A stretch of DNA of 39,273 nt from Pseudomarimonas sp964350895 (GTDB lineage: Bacteria > Pseudomonadota > Gammaproteobacteria > Xanthomonadales > Xanthomonadaceae). Below, one piece after another: positions 24,066 to 32,150 of this stretch. The position numbers were made by a program, and so were the translations under genes. Below the pieces are notes generated by a model. That model worked only from the letters and a program-made list of their open reading frames with translations, ran no database searches and was not told the DNA's origin. The DNA lies in NCBI GenBank assembly GCA_964350895.1, contig CAYGMG010000019.1, positions 1 to 39,273 of the forward strand, written 5' to 3'. Numbering within the stretch: the first letter of the stretch is position 1; each line of letters opens with the position of its first letter.

Positions 24066-24836
24066 TCATCCACACTTCGAATACCCACAAGACAAACAAG
24101 TCTGACACCCATCCATAACAATCATCGCCTGGGTATTGCACTTGTGGCACATCGTCGCGCCGGGCGGAAAGCTCCCCGCCTCTGCGCTCTTAGCCTCCAC
24201 TTTCCCTGCAGCGGAACCCGCGGCTACGACTTCCCCGGCGTCAGCGTTTTTTTTTAGCCCGGCCTCGTAGGCAGCGCGCTTTTCGGCGATGAGCTGCTTC
24301 TGGTCGTCGCTGAGCTGGTCGTCGACGATCATGCCGATCAGCTTGAGGTGGTCTTCGACCACGGCGCCGATCTCGGCGACGATGGAGGGCATGTAGACGC
24401 CGCCGGCCTTGAAGTAGCCGCCGCGGGGGTCGAACACCGCCTTCAGCTCTTCGACGATGAAGGTGACGTCACCGCCCTTGCGGAAGACGGCGGACATGAT
24501 GCGGGTGATGGCGACGACCCACTGGAAGTGGTCCATGTTCTTCGAGTTGATGAAGATCTCGAAGGGGCGACGCGATTCGTGCCTGGTGCCGGGGTTGAGC
24601 ACGATGTCATTGATGGTGACGTACAGGGCGTGCTCGAACAGGGGCGACTTGATCTTGTAGGTGCTGCCGACCAGCACCTCGGGGCGCTCGATCTGCTCGT
24701 GCATCTGGATGACTTCGGCGCGCGGCAGCTCGGCCGGCGCGGCGGCGGCGGGCGCTACAGCCTGCGCTGCCTTGGCCTTGTCCTCGGCGCCCTGCACGCT
24801 GAAGCCCTTGATTTTCTTGCTGATCTTGATTGCCAC
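24066..24836 (-). CDS. nrdJb: Class II ribonucleotide reductase small protein (NrdJb-like, zinc ribbon)
   Basis: A 256-residue protein resembling the separate NrdJb polypeptide of Pseudomonas aeruginosa. A lysine-rich start (MAIKISKKIKGFSV) and a linker precede the conserved domain 'SPLFEHALYVTINDIVLNPGTRHESRRPFEIFINSKNMDHFQWVVAITRIMSAVFRKGGDVTFIVEELKAVFDPRGGYF', the region fused to the C-terminus in one-chain B12-dependent reductases. The C-terminus has a cysteine cluster 'CHKCNTQAMIVMDGCQTCLSCGYSKCG', likely a Zn ribbon and/or redox Cys pair that re-reduces the catalytic subunit. A run of nine A's in the coding strand (24247-24255) encodes 'LKKN'. Confidence 0.9.
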   Translation of the reverse strand: MAIKISKKIKGFSVQGAEDKAKAAQAVAPAAAAPAELPRAEVIQMHEQIERPEVLVGSTYKIKSPLFEHALYVTINDIVLNPGTRHESRRPFEIFINSKNMDHFQWVVAITRIMSAVFRKGGDVTFIVEELKAVFDPRGGYFKAGGVYMPSIVAEIGAVVEDHLKLIGMIVDDQLSDDQKQLIAEKRAAYEAGLKKNADAGEVVAAGSAAGKVEAKSAEAGSFPPGATMCHKCNTQAMIVMDGCQTCLSCGYSKCG

Positions 24837-25019
24837 AACCCACTCCTGATGATTTCCGGCAAAGCCGGTCTCTGGCCGCGCGCACGGTCGCGGCGGCGGG
24901 GCTCGCGCGGCCCCGCGACTTGCTGGAAACGCCGGCCCGCGATGCCGGACAACCCGCGGGTTACCCGTCCGCGGCGCGCTTCCAGCGCACCTGCGGACGG
25001 GACCCTCGGGGCAACCTTG

Positions 25020-25655
25020 CTACTTCTTCTTGCTCGACTTCTTGGCCGCGGCCTTCTTGGCCGGGGCTTTCTTGCCTGGCGCCTTCTTGGCGGGGGCCTT
25101 CTTGCCCGTCGCCTTCTTGGCTGCTTTCTTCACCGCCTTCTTGGCCGGTGCGGCTTTCTTCTTGACCGACTTCTTGGCCGATGTCGCCTTCTTGCTGGCG
25201 GCCTTCTTGACCTTGGTCGCCTTCTTGGTCGCGGTCTTCTTGGTTGCCTTGGCCTTCTTGGTTACCGTCTTCTTGGTCGCCTTGGCCTTCTTGGTGGTCG
25301 CCTTCTTGGCCGACTTGGCCTTCTTGGTGGCCGCCTTCTTCACGTCGGCGGCGCGTTTGGCGACGTCCTTCTGGGCGGCGTCGATCTTCTTCTTGACCGC
25401 GGCCACTTCCTTCTCAACGTCCTTCCTGGCCTTGGCGACCTTGGCCTTGGCGCTCTTGCTGACCGCCTTGACCTCCTTCTCCACTTCCTTGCGCGCCTTG
25501 GCGACCTGGGCCTTGGCCTGCTTGACCGCGGCCTGGGCCTTCTTCTTCACCGCGGTGGCGCGTTTTTCCATCGCCGATTTGGCCTCGGCGGCCACTTCCT
25601 GCACTTTCTCGACGGCTTCGGAAATCGTCGCCGCTACACCATTACCGTTGCTCAT
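25020..25655 (-). CDS. Histone H1-like Lys/Ala-rich DNA-binding protein
   Basis: A 211-residue protein. A short acidic/neutral start (MSNGNGVAATISEAVEKVQEVAAEAKSAMEK) leads into long KAK/KKA-type helices with 'KARKEVEKEV' heptads, then an almost pure Lys/Ala/Pro/Thr tail (KKAPAKKAPGKKAPAKK) to the end. The composition matches histone H1-like, AlgP-like and HC1-like bacterial proteins, which bind DNA non-specifically. AGGAGGGG precedes ATG 25655. It lies between the large and small nrdJ genes on the same strand. Opposite-strand frames here give a hydrophobic Phe/Leu/Ala sequence that is an artefact of the Lys-rich codons. Confidence 0.85.
   Translation of the reverse strand: MSNGNGVAATISEAVEKVQEVAAEAKSAMEKRATAVKKKAQAAVKQAKAQVAKARKEVEKEVKAVSKSAKAKVAKARKDVEKEVAAVKKKIDAAQKDVAKRAADVKKAATKKAKSAKKATTKKAKATKKTVTKKAKATKKTATKKATKVKKAASKKATSAKKSVKKKAAPAKKAVKKAAKKATGKKAPAKKAPGKKAPAKKAAAKKSSKKK
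25022..25345. repeat. Degenerate short tandem repeat within the H1-like gene
   Basis: Repeated GCCTTCTTGG-type units (the complement encodes Lys-Lys-Ala) run through the 3' half of the H1-like gene. Such tracts change length readily, so the tail may vary between strains. No separate function is implied. Confidence 0.6.
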
Positions 25656-25788
25656 AGCCCCTCCTGATCGGGCGGAATGCGAGCTGACAGCTTCCGAAGC
25701 CAGCTCCTGCCCGCTTCGACCTTGTGGTGCACCGTCTTCGACAGGCACCGTGTGTGGCCAGCTTCCTTGGCGGCCGGTTTGGTTGGCC

Positions 25789-25870
25789 GTGATGGGTGAT
25801 GGGTGATTGGCAGGCGCGAAGCCCGCAAGCTACTGCCTTTACGAATCACCAATCACTGATCACTGATCAC
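25789..25870. repeat. Inverted pair of iterated GTGAT units
   Basis: The left arm GTGATGGGTGATGGGTGATT(GG) (25789-25810) and the right arm at 25849-25870 match as inverted copies at 18 of 22 positions, each made of 7-bp iterations (GTGATGG / TGATCAC). The arms are 38 bp apart, downstream of the large nrdJ gene and upstream of the H1-like gene. They could fold into a long transcript hairpin between the two genes or be a dispersed extragenic repeat. Confidence 0.55.
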
Positions 25871-25893
25871 GCGCAGGGCGCTAGGCGCCCGCG

Positions 25894-28044
25894 CTAGAAC
25901 TTGCCGTAATAGCCTTCCTTCAGCGCATCGAAGAGGTTGGCGGCGGTGTGCATCTCGCCGTCGTACTCGATCTCCTCGTTGCCGCGGACTTCGACCACGC
26001 TGCCGTCTTCGAGTTCGAAACGATAGGTGGTGTTCTCAAGGTCCTTTTCCTTGACCAGCACGCCCTGGAAGGCGGCCGGGTTGAAGCGGAAGGTGGTGCA
26101 GCCCTTCAGGCCCTTTTCGTGAGCATAAAGGTAGATGTCCTTGAAATCCTCGTAAGGATAATCGGTCGGCACATTGGCGGTCTTGGAGATCGAGGAGTCG
26201 ACCCAGATCTGCGCCGCGGCCTGGATGTCGACATGCTCCTTGGGGGTGATGTCGTCGGCGGCGACGAAGTACTCGGGCAGCTGGGCCTCGGCCTCTTCGG
26301 CGTAGGGCATCGCCTTGGCATTGACCAGGGTGCGGTAGGCGAGCAGCTCGTAGCTGTAGACCTCGACCTTTTCCTTGCTCTTCTTGCCTTCGCGGATGAC
26401 GTTGCGCGAGTAGTGGTGGGCAAAGCTCGGCTCGATGCCGTTGCTGGCGTTGTTGGCCAGCGACAGCGAGATGGTGCCGGTCGGCGCGATCGAGCTGTGG
26501 TGGGTGAAGCGGGCGCCGGTGCTGGCCAGCTTGTCGACCAGTTCGGGGGCTACCTTGGCCACCCGCTGCATGTAGCGACTGTACTTGGCGTGCAGTTCGC
26601 GGCCCTTGATCGTGTCGCCGATCTTGAAGCCATCGGTGGCCATCTCCGGACGCTTGCGCAGCATCTCGGCGCTGACCGTGAAGTCCTCGTCCATGATCGG
26701 CGCCGGGCCCTTTTCCTCGGCCAGCGACAGGGCAATCTCCCAGCCGGCGACGGCCATCTCGCGGGCAACGCGCTCGGTGAACTCGCAGCTGTCGGCGCTG
26801 CCATAGCGCATGCGCAGCATGGTCAGGGTGCTGCCAAGACCGAGGAAGCCCATGCCGTGGCGGCGCTTGCGGGCGATCTCCTGGCGCTGCTGCTCAAGCG
26901 GCAGGCCGTTGATCTCGACCACGTTGTCGAGCATGCGGGTGAACACGCGGACCACCTCGGCGTATTCCTCCCAGTCAAAGCGCGCGCGATCGGTGAACGG
27001 CTCGCGGACGAAGGTGGTCAGGTTGACCGAGCCGAGCAGGCAGGCGCCGTAGGGCGGAAGTGGTTGTTCGCCACAAGGATTGGTGGCGCGAATGGTCTCG
27101 CACCACCAGTTGTTGTTCATCTCGTTGACCTTGTCGATCAGGATGAAGCCCGGCTCGGCGAAGTCGTAGGTGGAGACCATGATCATGTCCCACAGGTGGC
27201 GGGCGCGGATCTGCCCGTACACCTTGCAGGCGACCAGGCCATCGTCGCGGGTGACGTAGTTGCGGGTGGTCGGCCACTCGCGCCAGACTACCGTGGCGGC
27301 GTCTTCGAGGTCGACGTCGTCCTGTTCCTTGATGTTGACCGGGAACACCAGCGGCCAGTCGGCGTCGTCGCGAACCGCCTGGATGAAGCCGTCGGTGATC
27401 AACAGGGACAGGTTGAACTGGCGCAGCCGGCCGTCCTCACGCTTGGCGCGGATGAACTCTTTCACGTCCGGATGGGCGACATCGAAGGTGCCCATCTGCG
27501 CGCCGCGGCGGCCGCCGGCGGAACTGACGGTGAAGCACATCTTGTCGTAGATATCCATGAAGGACATCGGGCCCGAGGTGTAGGCACCGGCGCCGGCCAC
27601 GAACGCCCCGCGCGGGCGCAGGGTGCTGAACTCGTAGCCGATGCCGCAGCCGGCCTTGAGGGTCAGGCCGGCCTCGTGGACCTTCTCCAAGATGCCGTCC
27701 ATCGAGTCCTCGATGGTGCCGGAGACGGTGCAGTTGATCGTGCTGGTCGCCGGCTTGTGGGCCAGGGCACCGGCGTTGGAAGTGATCCGGCCGGCGGGAA
27801 TGGCGCCGCGGCGCAGCGCCCAGACAAAGCGCTCGTACCAGTATTTGCGCTTCTCGGCCGTCGGCTCGGCATCGGCCAGGGCGCGGGCGACACGCTTGTA
27901 GGTGTCGTCGATCTCGTGGTCGACGGCTTCGCCCTTCTTGCTCTTCAGGCGGTATTTCTTGTCCCAGATGTCCTGGGATGCGGGCTGCAGCGGAATCTCC
28001 GCCGACGTCGCGTTCTTCACCGCCTCAAGGCGCACCGTGCTCAT
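25894..28044 (-). CDS. nrdJa: Adenosylcobalamin-dependent class II ribonucleotide reductase, catalytic protein (NrdJa-like)
   Basis: A 716-residue catalytic subunit reducing ribonucleotides to deoxyribonucleotides with coenzyme B12 to generate the thiyl radical. 'STINCTVSG' carries the first redox Cys. 'NPCGEQPLPPYGACLLGSVNL' carries the thiyl Cys within NPCGE and, 11 residues on, the second redox Cys, the spacing known for class II enzymes. 'MGFLGLGSTL', 'TGTISLSLANNASNGIEPSF' and 'STGARFTHHSSIAPTGT' are further active-site signatures, and 'HEKGLKGCTTFRFNP' lies near the end. ATG 28044 is favoured (ATG 28056 sits directly on GGAGG). It is the first gene of a minus-strand set with the H1-like and small NrdJ genes, and is preceded by NrdR-like boxes. 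Oxygen-independent dNTP synthesis is implied. Confidence 0.95.
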   Translation of the reverse strand: MSTVRLEAVKNATSAEIPLQPASQDIWDKKYRLKSKKGEAVDHEIDDTYKRVARALADAEPTAEKRKYWYERFVWALRRGAIPAGRITSNAGALAHKPATSTINCTVSGTIEDSMDGILEKVHEAGLTLKAGCGIGYEFSTLRPRGAFVAGAGAYTSGPMSFMDIYDKMCFTVSSAGGRRGAQMGTFDVAHPDVKEFIRAKREDGRLRQFNLSLLITDGFIQAVRDDADWPLVFPVNIKEQDDVDLEDAATVVWREWPTTRNYVTRDDGLVACKVYGQIRARHLWDMIMVSTYDFAEPGFILIDKVNEMNNNWWCETIRATNPCGEQPLPPYGACLLGSVNLTTFVREPFTDRARFDWEEYAEVVRVFTRMLDNVVEINGLPLEQQRQEIARKRRHGMGFLGLGSTLTMLRMRYGSADSCEFTERVAREMAVAGWEIALSLAEEKGPAPIMDEDFTVSAEMLRKRPEMATDGFKIGDTIKGRELHAKYSRYMQRVAKVAPELVDKLASTGARFTHHSSIAPTGTISLSLANNASNGIEPSFAHHYSRNVIREGKKSKEKVEVYSYELLAYRTLVNAKAMPYAEEAEAQLPEYFVAADDITPKEHVDIQAAAQIWVDSSISKTANVPTDYPYEDFKDIYLYAHEKGLKGCTTFRFNPAAFQGVLVKEKDLENTTYRFELEDGSVVEVRGNEEIEYDGEMHTAANLFDALKEGYYGKF

Positions 28045-28213
28045 TGTTTGAATCATCCTCCGTTGCAGCGCGGACGATGGCCGCCGCGCCTGGCAAAAAA
28101 ACGGCTGTCGCAGCACGCTGCCCCATCAGGAAATCCCTGAAGCGAAAGGCAAAAGTCTGGCTGCGGGTACCGTATTCGTGTGTGGGTCTCTCCCCAACGC
28201 CCTCCAGCGTTCC

Positions 28214-28229
28214 CCACTACCTGTTGTGG
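28214..28229. promoter_or_regulatory. NrdR-box-like palindrome 1
   Basis: CCACTACCTGTTGTGG resembles the NrdR consensus ACACWATATATWGTGT, with good outer half-sites (CCAC/GTGG). It is the promoter-proximal box for nrdJ, 31 bp (three helical turns) from the second box. NrdR represses ribonucleotide reductase genes when dATP levels are high. Confidence 0.7.
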
Positions 28230-28244
28230 TGCAGTGAATGCTGA

Positions 28245-28260
28245 CCACTAGATATTGTGG
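28245..28260. promoter_or_regulatory. NrdR-box-like palindrome 2
   Basis: CCACTAGATATTGTGG is a closer match to the NrdR consensus, including the central TAGATATTG. Its spacing of 31 bp from box 1 is the same-face arrangement typical of NrdR sites upstream of nrd genes. Confidence 0.8.
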
Positions 28261-28399
28261 CGGACCGAGGCGAACCCTACGCCGCGCCCCGGACCCTGTC
28301 AACGCTTTCCACACCCCCTTCCGACCACCGGCAGCGGGAACCTCGGACGGCTGCCGGCGGTCCTAGCGCTGCCCCCCGCCATCGCTCCGCGGAGCTTGC

Positions 28400-29755
28400 A
28401 TGCCCCGATTGCTGATCCTGCCCCTGATCCTGCTTGCCCTGGCCCTGCCCGGCACCGCGCGCGCCGCCCTGCCCAGCGCCGTGGATGGCCAGCCCTTGCC
28501 CTCGCTGGCGCCGATGCTCGAAGCAGTGACCCCGGCGGTGGTGAATATCCATAGCCGCACCGTGGTCCGGGTGCGCAATCCGCTGGCCGAGGATCCGTTC
28601 TTCCGGCACTTTTTCGGCCTGCCCTCGGTGCCCCGCGAGCGCGTCCAGCAGTCGCTGGGCTCGGGGGTGATCATCGACGCCGAACGCGGCCTGCTGCTGA
28701 CCAACAACCACGTCATCGAGGGCGCCGACGATATCCAGGTCACCCTGGCCGACGGGCGCACCTTGAACGGCGAGTTCGTTGGCGCCGACCCGGACACCGA
28801 CGTCGCCCTGGTGCGGATTCCGGCCGAGGACCTCAGCGCCGTGCGCCTGGCCGATCCGCGCGCGCTGCGGGTGGGCGATTTCGTGGTCGCGGTGGGCAAT
28901 CCGTTCGGGCTCGGGCAGACGGTGACCTCGGGCATCGTCTCCGCGCTCGGCAGGCAGGGCCTGTCGGGGCTGGGCTACCAGAACTTCATCCAGACCGACG
29001 CCAGCATCAATCCGGGCAACTCCGGCGGCGCCCTGGTCAACCTGCGCGGCGAATTGGTCGGGGTCAACACGGCGATCTTCAGTCCTTCCGGCGGCAATGT
29101 CGGGATCGGCTTCGCGATCCCGGTCGGCCTGGCCCAGGACGTGATGCGCCAGCTGCTGGCCTTTGGCGAAGTGCGTCGCGGCACGCTTGGCGTGGAGAGC
29201 CAGGACATCGACGCGGCGATGGCGAAACTGCTGGGTGTGGCCGAGCGCCGCGGCGCGGTGATCACCCGGGTGCAGGAAGGCTCGCCGGCTGATCAGGCCG
29301 GGCTCAAGCCGGGCGACGTGGTGGTGGCGATCGACGGCGTGCCGGTGCAGGACCGCCAAGGCCTGCACAATGCCGAGGGCCTGCTGCCGGTCGACCAGCC
29401 AGTGCGCCTTGGCCTGCTCCGCGAGGGTCGCCAGCGCGATGTCGACGTGGTGCTGAAGGCGCGCGTGCGCGAGCTGGACGGCGAGCAGCTGGACCCGCGA
29501 CTGGCGGGCGCCAGGCTGGCCGAGCTGCCCGAGCGCCTGCGCCAGCGCGGCGGGCGTGGCGCCCGGGTCGAAGCGGTGGCGGCGAACAGCCGCGCCGCGC
29601 GCAACGGCCTGCGCGCCGGCGACCTGATCGTCGCCAGCAACCGCCGTGATCTCGACGACCTGGCCCAGCTGCAGCAGCGCCTTGATCCGCCACCGGCCCA
29701 GCTGCTGCTGACCGTGGTCCGCGGGCGCGGCGCCCTGCTTTTGCTGCTTGAATAG
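28400..29755 (+). CDS. degQ: DegQ/HtrA-type periplasmic serine protease
   Basis: A 451-residue protein with a signal peptide (MPRLLILPLILLALALPGTARA). The chymotrypsin-like domain has catalytic H104 (TNNHVIEGA), D134 (DTDVALVRI) and S208 (NPGNSGGALV). The LA-loop region near residues 60-80 (EDPFFRHFFGLP) is short, as in DegQ rather than DegP. Two PDZ domains follow, at about 260-350 and 370-450 ('GAVITRVQEGSPADQAGLKPGDVVVAIDG' and 'GARVEAVAANSRAARNGLRAGDLIVASN'). The enzyme degrades or refolds misfolded envelope proteins. The next gene on the same strand is a HAD phosphatase. Confidence 0.93.
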   Translation: MPRLLILPLILLALALPGTARAALPSAVDGQPLPSLAPMLEAVTPAVVNIHSRTVVRVRNPLAEDPFFRHFFGLPSVPRERVQQSLGSGVIIDAERGLLLTNNHVIEGADDIQVTLADGRTLNGEFVGADPDTDVALVRIPAEDLSAVRLADPRALRVGDFVVAVGNPFGLGQTVTSGIVSALGRQGLSGLGYQNFIQTDASINPGNSGGALVNLRGELVGVNTAIFSPSGGNVGIGFAIPVGLAQDVMRQLLAFGEVRRGTLGVESQDIDAAMAKLLGVAERRGAVITRVQEGSPADQAGLKPGDVVVAIDGVPVQDRQGLHNAEGLLPVDQPVRLGLLREGRQRDVDVVLKARVRELDGEQLDPRLAGARLAELPERLRQRGGRGARVEAVAANSRAARNGLRAGDLIVASNRRDLDDLAQLQQRLDPPPAQLLLTVVRGRGALLLLLE

Positions 29756-29818
29756 GCCGGCATGGCGGGCGTCGCCGGCACGGCCACTTGCGGCGCGCAT
29801 GCTATCGTCCGGGCTCGC

Positions 29819-30514
29819 ATGAACAGCCCTGCCGCGATGATCCGCGCCATCACGCTCGACCTCGACGACACCCTGTGGGCGGTTGCCCCGTCGATCGTCC
29901 GCGCCGAGCAGGCGGTCGATGACTACCTGGCCCGCCATTGCCCGGCGACCCGCACCCGCTTTCCGCTTGAGGCGATGCGCGCGCTGCGCGAGGCGATCGC
30001 CGCCGAGCATCCGCACCTGGCACACGACTTCACCACCCAGCGCCTGCTCTGCCTGCGCCAGGCGCTCAGCGAAAGCGGCGATGATCCAAGCCATGCCGAG
30101 GGCGCCTTCGAGGCCTTTTTCGGCGAGCGCAACCGGGTCGAGCTTTACGCCGACGTGCACGACGGCCTGCCAACCCTGGCCGGGCGCTTTCCGCTGGCTG
30201 CGCTGACCAATGGCAATGCCGACCTGGGACGGATCGGCCTTGCCACGCATTTCCGCTTCAGCCTGGGCGCCCGCGAACACGGCGCGGCCAAGCCTGACCC
30301 GAGCATCTTCCTGGCCGCCTGCGCGCGGCTTGAGCTGCCGCCGGAGGCCGTACTGCATGTCGGCGACGACCCCGAACTGGACGTGATCGGCGCGCAGCGC
30401 GCCGGCCTGCGCGCCTGCTGGATCAACCGTCGCGACGAGCGCTGGCCGGAAGCCCTGCCGGCGCCCGACTACATCGCCCGCGACCTGCCCGAACTGATCG
30501 CCCACCTGAACTAG
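29819..30514 (+). CDS. HAD-superfamily hydrolase (YigB-like phosphatase)
   Basis: A 231-residue cytoplasmic protein. Motif I is TLDLDDTLWAV, with the nucleophile and acid Asp pair. A helical cap follows, then motif II 'LAALTNGNADLGRIGLATHF', the motif III Lys in 'HGAAKPDPSIFLAAC', and the motif IV acid pair in 'VLHVGDDPELDVIGAQRAGLRACWINR'. The order and 'DDTLW' start fit subfamily IA phosphatases such as YigB (FMN phosphatase) or YjjG. No clear SD is seen; ATG 29837 is another start. The stop codon TAG (30512-30514) lies inside the left terminus of the MITE-like element. Confidence 0.88.
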   Translation: MNSPAAMIRAITLDLDDTLWAVAPSIVRAEQAVDDYLARHCPATRTRFPLEAMRALREAIAAEHPHLAHDFTTQRLLCLRQALSESGDDPSHAEGAFEAFFGERNRVELYADVHDGLPTLAGRFPLAALTNGNADLGRIGLATHFRFSLGAREHGAAKPDPSIFLAACARLELPPEAVLHVGDDPELDVIGAQRAGLRACWINRRDERWPEALPAPDYIARDLPELIAHLN

Positions 30515-30678
30515 TGGACTGTAACGGACAAATCGATAGCAGCTCGCTGGGTCTGGCCGCGCTGGACTTGCGCCTCACTTCGCCAATAGCTACGGCTATT
30601 GGCCTCGCTCCGGCACGGCGTCCACCGCGACCATGCCGGCGCGATCCCTCTACCGCTTCATCCATTACATTCCACTAG
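30511..30678. mobile_element. MITE-like element, 168 bp, between HAD and aminopeptidase genes
   Basis: The ends CTAGTGGACTGTAA (30511-30524) and TTACATTCCACTAG (30665-30678) are inverted copies with 13 of 14 matches. A perfect central hairpin CCAATAGC-TACG-GCTATTGG spans 30583-30602. There is no coding capacity. Size (168 vs 166 bp), CTAGTG ends and central palindrome match the element at 4650-4815, though the interior sequences differ, so they look like related families. The left end supplies the stop codon of the HAD gene; the right end is 13 bp from the aminopeptidase start. Confidence 0.7.
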
Positions 30679-30691
30679 CCGTTCAACCGAT

Positions 30692-32098
30692 ATGGACCAT
30701 GGGATGAGCCTGCCTGCCTGTTTTGCCCCACCCGATGCCGCGGCGCATGCCGTGCCGCTGATCGCCATCGACCGCGAGGGCCTGCCGGCCCTGCTCGCCA
30801 GCCTGCCGGACCCGGTTGCGCGCTGGTGCCAGGCCAGCGGCTTTGTCGGCGATGCGCATGCCGTGCTCCTGGTGCCGGACGCCGAGGGCCGCCCGCAGCT
30901 GGCCCTGGCCGGCATTTCCAGCGCCCGCGACCCGCTGGCCCTGGGCGCTGCGCCGCTGCTCCTGCCGAGCGGGGACTATCGGCTTGATGGCGAGCGCGGC
31001 ATCCGCCTTGACCCGGGCACGGCCCTGCTCGGCTGGGGCCTTGGCGCCTACCAGTTCAATCGCTACCGCACGCCGTCGCGCACGCCCGCGCGGCTGGTGC
31101 TTGGCGAGGACGCCGCCAGCCAGTCCGAAGCCTTTGCCCAGCTCAAGGCCAGCACCCTGGTCCGCGACCTGATCAACACCCCGACCGAGGACATGGGCCC
31201 GGACGAGCTGGAAGCCACCGCGCGCCGGGTCGGACTTGCCTACGGCGCCGAGGTGCGCTGCGTGCGCGGCGATGCGCTGCTGGCTGAGAACTTCCCGGCG
31301 ATCCACGCCGTCGGCCGCGCCAGCCACCGTGAGCCGCGGCTGATCGAAGTGTTATGGGGCGACCCGGCACATCCGAAGCTGTCGATCGTCGGCAAGGGCG
31401 TGTGCTTCGATACCGGCGGCCTCGACATCAAGCCGGCCGACGGCATGCGCAACATGAAGAAGGACATGGGCGGCGCCGCCCACGCCATCGGCCTTGCCCA
31501 GCTGGTGATGGCGCGCAAGCTGCCGGTGCGCCTGCAGCTGCTGGTCGGCGCGGTGGAGAACGCGATCTCGGCGAATGCCTATCGCCCGGGCGAGGTGTTG
31601 CGCACGCGCGCCGGAATCAGTGTCGAGGTCGATAACACCGATGCCGAAGGGCGCATCGTGCTCTGCGATGCGCTGACCTATGCCGCCGAGTCCAAGCCGC
31701 AGCTGCTGATCGACTTCGCCACCCTTACCGGCGCTGCGCGCATTGCCCTGGGCCCGGATCTGCCGGCCCTGTTCTGCAACGACGAGCAGCTGGCCATGGA
31801 CACCCTGCGCGCTGCCGACGCCAGCGCCGATCCGCTGTGGCGGATGCCGCTGTGGCGGCCGTACATCAGCTACCTGGCCAGCAATGTGGCCGATCTTGCC
31901 AACTCCGGCGGCTCGCGGATGGCCGGGGCGATCACCGCGGCGGTGTACCTCGACCGCTTCGTGCCGCGCGAGCTGCCCTGGGCGCATTTCGATGTGTATT
32001 CGTGGAACGACAGCCCGCGTCCCGGGCGCCCGGCCGGCGGCGAGGCGCAGGGTCTGCGCGCCACCTTCAGCATGCTCAAGCAGCGCTTCACGCGCTGA
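30692..32098 (+). CDS. M17-family leucyl aminopeptidase
   Basis: A 468-residue protein. The N-terminal half is a divergent macro-like domain. The C-terminal catalytic domain has 'IVGKGVCFDTGGLDIKP' (metal ligands Lys and Asp), 'NMKKDMGGAAHAIG' (Asp) and the family signature 'NTDAEGRIVLCDALTYA' (Asp, Glu and the Arg/bicarbonate site), so all five two-metal ligands are present. It removes N-terminal residues from peptides in the cytoplasm as a likely hexamer. 'PWAHFDVYSWNDSPRPGRPAGGEAQGLRA' is the usual C-terminal block of the shorter PepB-like branch. ATG 30692 lacks a clear SD, and 30704 is possible. The MITE-like element forms its upstream sequence. Confidence 0.92.
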   Translation: MDHGMSLPACFAPPDAAAHAVPLIAIDREGLPALLASLPDPVARWCQASGFVGDAHAVLLVPDAEGRPQLALAGISSARDPLALGAAPLLLPSGDYRLDGERGIRLDPGTALLGWGLGAYQFNRYRTPSRTPARLVLGEDAASQSEAFAQLKASTLVRDLINTPTEDMGPDELEATARRVGLAYGAEVRCVRGDALLAENFPAIHAVGRASHREPRLIEVLWGDPAHPKLSIVGKGVCFDTGGLDIKPADGMRNMKKDMGGAAHAIGLAQLVMARKLPVRLQLLVGAVENAISANAYRPGEVLRTRAGISVEVDNTDAEGRIVLCDALTYAAESKPQLLIDFATLTGAARIALGPDLPALFCNDEQLAMDTLRAADASADPLWRMPLWRPYISYLASNVADLANSGGSRMAGAITAAVYLDRFVPRELPWAHFDVYSWNDSPRPGRPAGGEAQGLRATFSMLKQRFTR

Positions 32099-32150
32099 GC
32101 CGATACGCGCTGGGCCGATAGGGGCCGGCGGCGGCGCAGGCTGGCCGCCT

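Larger units (their letters stand above)
28057..28399. other. Divergent intergenic region between nrdJ and degQ
   Basis: A 343-bp gene-free stretch holding the two NrdR-like boxes on the side between the genes. It must carry the nrdJ promoter on the minus strand and the degQ promoter on the plus strand. I could not fix -35/-10 elements with confidence and saw no cobalamin-riboswitch fold. Confidence 0.6.

Noticed and set aside
25030..25806. Plus-strand frame rich in Phe/Leu/Ala resembling a membrane protein
   Set aside because: This is the complement of Lys/Ala codons in the H1-like gene. The apparent hydrophobic helices are a codon artefact.
25948..28140. Plus-strand 730-codon open frame opposite the large nrdJ gene
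   Set aside because: It is the mirror of a strongly conserved reductase in GC-rich DNA, with no recognisable domain or SD.
28045..28399. Cobalamin riboswitch upstream of the B12-dependent reductase
   Set aside because: I looked for a B12-box-like core and paired stems and saw none. The only clear regulatory elements are the NrdR-like boxes.
28277..30505. Minus-strand 742-codon open frame opposite degQ and the HAD gene
   Set aside because: Antisense shadow. The plus-strand proteins have complete catalytic motifs.
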